The position numbers and the translations under genes are program-made. A DNA stretch of 64,000 bases. Source: CAWAHD01 sp963781785 (GTDB lineage: Bacteria > Planctomycetota > Planctomycetia > Isosphaerales > Isosphaeraceae). The stretch lies in contig CAWAHD010000002.1 in assembly GCA_963781785.1 (NCBI GenBank), positions 434,001 through 498,000 on the forward strand. The letters run 5' to 3'. Positions 62,801 to 64,000 of this stretch are shown one piece after another. The notes beneath the pieces were generated by a model. The model did not search any database. It had not been told where the DNA came from and saw nothing but the letters and a program-made list of their open reading frames with translations. Position 1 is the first letter of the stretch. Every line of letters starts with the position of its first letter.

Positions 62801-64000
62801 ATATCCAGGCTGCGTCGTGCCGTCGATGGTCACCGGAGCGGTGATCGCCGGCAGCGGCGAGAGGAGGTCGATCGTCTGCTGCCCCGTGCTGATGGCCAGC
62901 GCGATCGTGCTGGCGCCGCCGTTTGCGTTGGCTTCGTCAATCGCCTCGCGGAGCGAGCCTGGGCCCGTGTCGGCGGTACTGTTCACGGTATAGTAGTTGG
63001 CGAACGTGGAGGTGACGTGGGTGCTGGCGGTGTTGTTGCCGTAGGTGGGGTTGCCGCTCTCGTCGTATTCCTTGATGGTTTGGCCGCTGTCGGTGGTCAC
63101 CGTGACGCGGATGGCGCCGGTTCCCGCCGCCCCGTCGGGGAGCGTGAAGGCAAAGCTCTGGGTGCCGCTCGTGGCGCCGGCGGCGAGGGGACTCGGGCCG
63201 CTCACGGTGCCGGAAGTGATGTTGGTCAGGCTGCTGCCGTTGACCTGCTGCACCAGGACCGAGTCGCTAAAGGCGCCGCTCACCGCACCGTCGCCCTGGT
63301 TCTCGTCCATCCAGGTAACGGTCACCGACCCGCCCGACTGCGGACTGCTTGGCGTCACGGTCAATGAGTTGGGCGCCACAAGCAGATCGGCGTACTTGGC
63401 GAGAGTGGATGCCGTGGTCACGGACGACGTGTTGTTCGTCTGGGCGGTTCCGGATGAGTTAAACTCGTAGATCTGTTTATCATAGTTGGTCGTGACGGTC
63501 ACGACCAACTGGCCGACGCCAGGGGCGCCATCCGGCAGGTTGAAGGTATATTGCTGCGCGGCCGAGCTGCCGGCGTCGATCGGACCGGCGCTCTCCTCGT
63601 CATAGGGGATGACGCGCGAGGCGACGGTCTGGCCAGTTGTGCTGTTGAGCACCGTGACGTAGTCGCTGAATGAGCCGCTCACCGGTCCGTTGCCGGAGTT
63701 CGCGTCGTTCCAGTCCACCGTCACCGGCTGGCCTGATTGAGGATTGGCCGTCACAACCGTGAGGCCGCTCACCTGGAGGTCGGGATACGCAGCGAGGGTT
63801 GAGACCGCGGTAGTCGTCGTGGTGTTGTTGGTGTAGCCGACGCCCCCCGGGTAATATTCGACGATGGAGTGGTTGTAGTCGGTGGTCACGCTGACGAGCA
63901 GGTCTCCCACGCCCGCTGGTCCGTTTGGTAACTGGAAAGTGAATGAGATTGCCGCAGACCCATTCGGGGCGATCGCTCCGCTTAAGGTTGCGTCGTACGG
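56699..64000 (-). CDS. Giant secreted repeat protein, N-terminal part (start beyond window)
   Basis: The frame is open to the right edge of the window (TLSGAIAPNGSAAISF is read upstream of 63910), so the true start is outside. About 2430 codons are visible to the stop at 56699, meaningful to about 56840. Domains in order: CARDB-type repeats (DLQVSGLTVVTANPQSGQPV, DLLVAPNSLTVTPSSPQSGG); a right-handed beta-helix opened by TADTGPGSLREAIDEANANGG; a PKD domain (YTWSFGDGGTATGPEPTHTY); FG-GAP integrin-like repeats (FGASLAVVGNELVVGAPGS); several Ig/PKD units; and 11 RTX-like 27-residue repeats. After GNDIIFGSTAV the frame turns to nonsense, and the adjacent frame continues as ALIIGGPGNISIFGGSG. One extra base near 56838 explains it. 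With 50248-56840 and 46114-50257 it forms one gene of more than 17.8 kb. Confidence 0.85.
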   Translation of the reverse strand, partial: PYDATLSGAIAPNGSAAISFTFQLPNGPAGVGDLLVSVTTDYNHSIVEYYPGGVGYTNNTTTTTAVSTLAAYPDLQVSGLTVVTANPQSGQPVTVDWNDANSGNGPVSGSFSDYVTVLNSTTGQTVASRVIPYDEESAGPIDAGSSAAQQYTFNLPDGAPGVGQLVVTVTTNYDKQIYEFNSSGTAQTNNTSSVTTASTLAKYADLLVAPNSLTVTPSSPQSGGSVTVTWMDENQGDGAVSGAFSDSVLVQQVNGSSLTNITSGTVSGPSPLAAGATSGTQSFAFTLPDGAAGTGAIRVTVTTDSGQTIKEYDESGNPTYGNNTASTHVTSTFANYYTVNSTADTGPGSLREAIDEANANGGASTIALAISTGQQTIDLLSPLPAITAPVTIDGTTQPGYSGTPLIELDGAQAGAGATGLTLAGNDITVKALIISSFAGDGIEVTGSDALIESSYIGIDSTGTKAMGNGEAGVAVIGGGMNNTIGGTTAGVGNVISASAGDGVDLIDANASLIAGNWIGTNALGTAPLANAGDGVYVAMSSSVIIGGTSVGAGNLISGNNSSGVEINDSESTLVQGNLIGLDQTGTLAIGNRGAGVLIDDGSISSTIGAPVAGGRNFISGNAEGVLVTGSSTAGTDIAGNLIGTNVEGTAAVSNLTAGIVIAGGSGATIGGAAAVARNVISANAGDGIDVGSGAANTLVQGDYIGLDQTGTKPLGNLGSGVSLDAMGVTIGGAAQGAGNVISANAQAGVSIAGTDTTGVVILGNRIGTDYTGTAALGNGSFGVLVNGAPGVTIGGTASGDGNIISANPTAGIGLYAGATGALVQSNLIGTDITGSRPLGDGNGIQIDGGSSNNTIGGTAALAGNTIAFSTGIGVDVDATAGTGNEIRLNSIFSNTGLGIDLGGDGVTLNNSAGHTGPNDYQNFPVITAVTDAGGVTTVTGTLNSTPDTTFPIDFYTLSSLNASGYGEGRYILGSAPVTTDGSGNVSFVFQFPTSASGAGFVTATATDPGGNTSEFSQAFGFDLPPTAVIGFTSVAVDAGAAIRFDGLSSTDPSGHPLTYTWSFGDGGTATGPEPTHTYRSAGTDTLMLTVNDGFGGIDTATATVTVNDVPPVFTPNSYAPPLTYTTPAPGAGFGESVASNYGNVAIGAPSQSGTGAVYLYDGVTTANQSISTYNYGQLIHVFADPHPEPGDEFGASLAVVGNELVVGAPGSSLSGPGDGVAYVFDANDESTTFGALLATLTIPDPGASNDAQFGAAVGTTNTNIVIGAPGNDGGTGEAYEFEGDTTQPNFGAMLLDITNPDLQAGSRFGAAVAGIGNNLIVGAPSDNTAGAGTGTVYLFDGTTGVETAAIVNPQPAASTGFGASVASVGLDVLVGSPDDNSAGPGAGAAFLFDPSGVLLTTFVQPDGGGGHFGAAVAGTQNSALIGAPGANLGATDAGAAYVFDANPASPTFGLPIAAEEEPTPTTGDAFGTAVGFDDGALIAGATGAEAVQLYQPTAFLSLSSATTFATASYDSVILSGTFMDANSAVSVTASINWGDGSSATVINLPPGSYAFSVPHDYTTSPASGSYTIGVTLGDPHGETTFAQTTVAISNPAPFFASPGLVLSSSSIVEGGTETVSGTIKKPDGNATDTVSLDWGDGTAPTTIILPIGQDTFSTTHIYLQNPPGVASENYTIVGSAANQSGQVGYASASVTVNKVAPQFTAADLSLSKTTANEGDTITLFGQFTDPDAESSYTVTIDWGDGSTSTGLSELDGQIVQSATPGLYTYSITHQYLSIPPGQPTGGTYSIHVLVSDGVNTTSAGTSIVVNGVNPAVQITSSVDLGAGTITVTAGVTEPDPLATYTVAWTLTQNGIAIGMAAGTSYTFPIPIPLGMLVVRATATDTDGGMGSDSARMAPIDQTGASVVIDPSGITVSMGGVPISTIGSAGAGKVVVLVTGTNDLVNASAATSAVQLVSSGSNNTLIGGAGDDLLVAGSGANSLVGGTGDDTLVSDGGDDTLMGGAGSTLFQINPGHDPLVIGGSGTNTLDLSIAGLPVTLNLSLESGQMQIVDSNNDQLSLEGKFNEYIGSLKGNNVTLNDGNDLVYATTGNTTITGGSGSESIVGGSGNDIIYSTTGNDSITGGSGSETIVGGSGNDIIYSTTGNDSITGGSGSETIVGGSGNDIIYATTGNTTITGGSGSESITGGSGNDIIYSTTGNDSITGGSGSETIVGGSGNDIIYATTGNTTITGGSGSESITGGSGNDIIYSTTGNDSITGGSGSESITGGSGNDIIYATTGNTTITGGSGSESITGGSGNDIIYATTGNTTITGGSGSESITGGSGNDIIYATTGNDTITGGSGSESITGGSGNDIIYATTGNATITSGSGHESIVGGSGNDIIFGSTAVRAHHRWARQHLDFWRFGQRFDHRWSRQRHDRGRFRQRLDPGGHGQ
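56870..57760 (-). repeat. Eleven 81-bp RTX-like repeats
   Basis: A 27-residue unit (GGSGNDIIYATTGNTTIT, then GGSGSESIT) is repeated 11 times with an 81-bp period, as shown for example by GCGTAGATGA at 56931 and GCATAGATGA at 57012. Two unit types alternate (TTGNTT and TTGNDS). Confidence 0.9.

Overview
The window is GC-rich bacterial chromosome from a planctomycete, most likely of the Isosphaeraceae/Gemmataceae type. This rests on gene content: two H-X9-DG (DUF1559) prepilin-like proteins, a TPR/CRTAC1 (FG-GAP plus ASPIC/UnbV) fusion, a paired ECF sigma factor and Ser/Thr kinase, an LE.RxLLS-type exported beta-helix protein, Tat-exported Gfo/Idh and TIM-barrel proteins, and a giant multi-domain secreted protein.

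Layout. 1-6000: end of a uronate-isomerase-like gene, DNA polymerase X/PHP (frameshifted), then a DUF2203-cmk-plsC-TIM barrel run. 6000-14550: a TPR/multihaem cytochrome c, two successive lipoprotein + DUF1559 pairs, and a TPR-CRTAC1 fusion. 14478-17306 (minus): a multi-pass HGSNAT/DUF5009-like membrane protein and a Gfo/Idh/MocA oxidoreductase. 17676-20816: an enolase-superfamily racemase, M20 deacylase and GNAT transferase. This matches the known N-succinylamino acid racemase pathway that converts D- to L-amino acids. 20863-23539: small membrane and hypothetical proteins.

23683-42100 is an accessory region built on tRNA-Val(UAC). The 3' half of the tRNA recurs at 29777, 36740 and 42052, giving three adjacent cassettes of about 5-7 kb. 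Cassette 1 holds an ECF sigma/kinase-TPR pair and a beta-helix protein. Cassette 2 holds VapBC-like toxin-antitoxin genes, an IPT protein, a thioredoxin-like gene interrupted by one in-frame TGA with a SECIS-like hairpin behind it, and a ThuA/DUF4350-like protein. Cassette 3 holds a HEPN two-gene unit and a DUF4062-STAND NTPase-WD40 protein. No integrase is visible. Two of the tRNA fragments share an upstream palindromic block at exactly the same spacing. A ParDE pair lies just outside the last fragment.

42948-64000: a degenerate stretch with a direct repeat, a DUF4038/GH140-like glycosidase, a hypothetical gene, and a giant minus-strand gene (more than 17.8 kb, about 5960 codons visible, start beyond the window). 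It encodes CARDB, beta-helix, PKD, FG-GAP, RTX-like, zincin metalloprotease and long tandem Ig-like repeat regions.

At least ten single-base frameshifts split otherwise well-conserved genes (polX, the cytochrome, TPR-CRTAC1, a membrane protein, the kinase-TPR gene, the STAND gene twice, the giant gene three times). Several lie in G/C runs, so sequencing or assembly error is the leading explanation. Each reconstruction is given under its gene.
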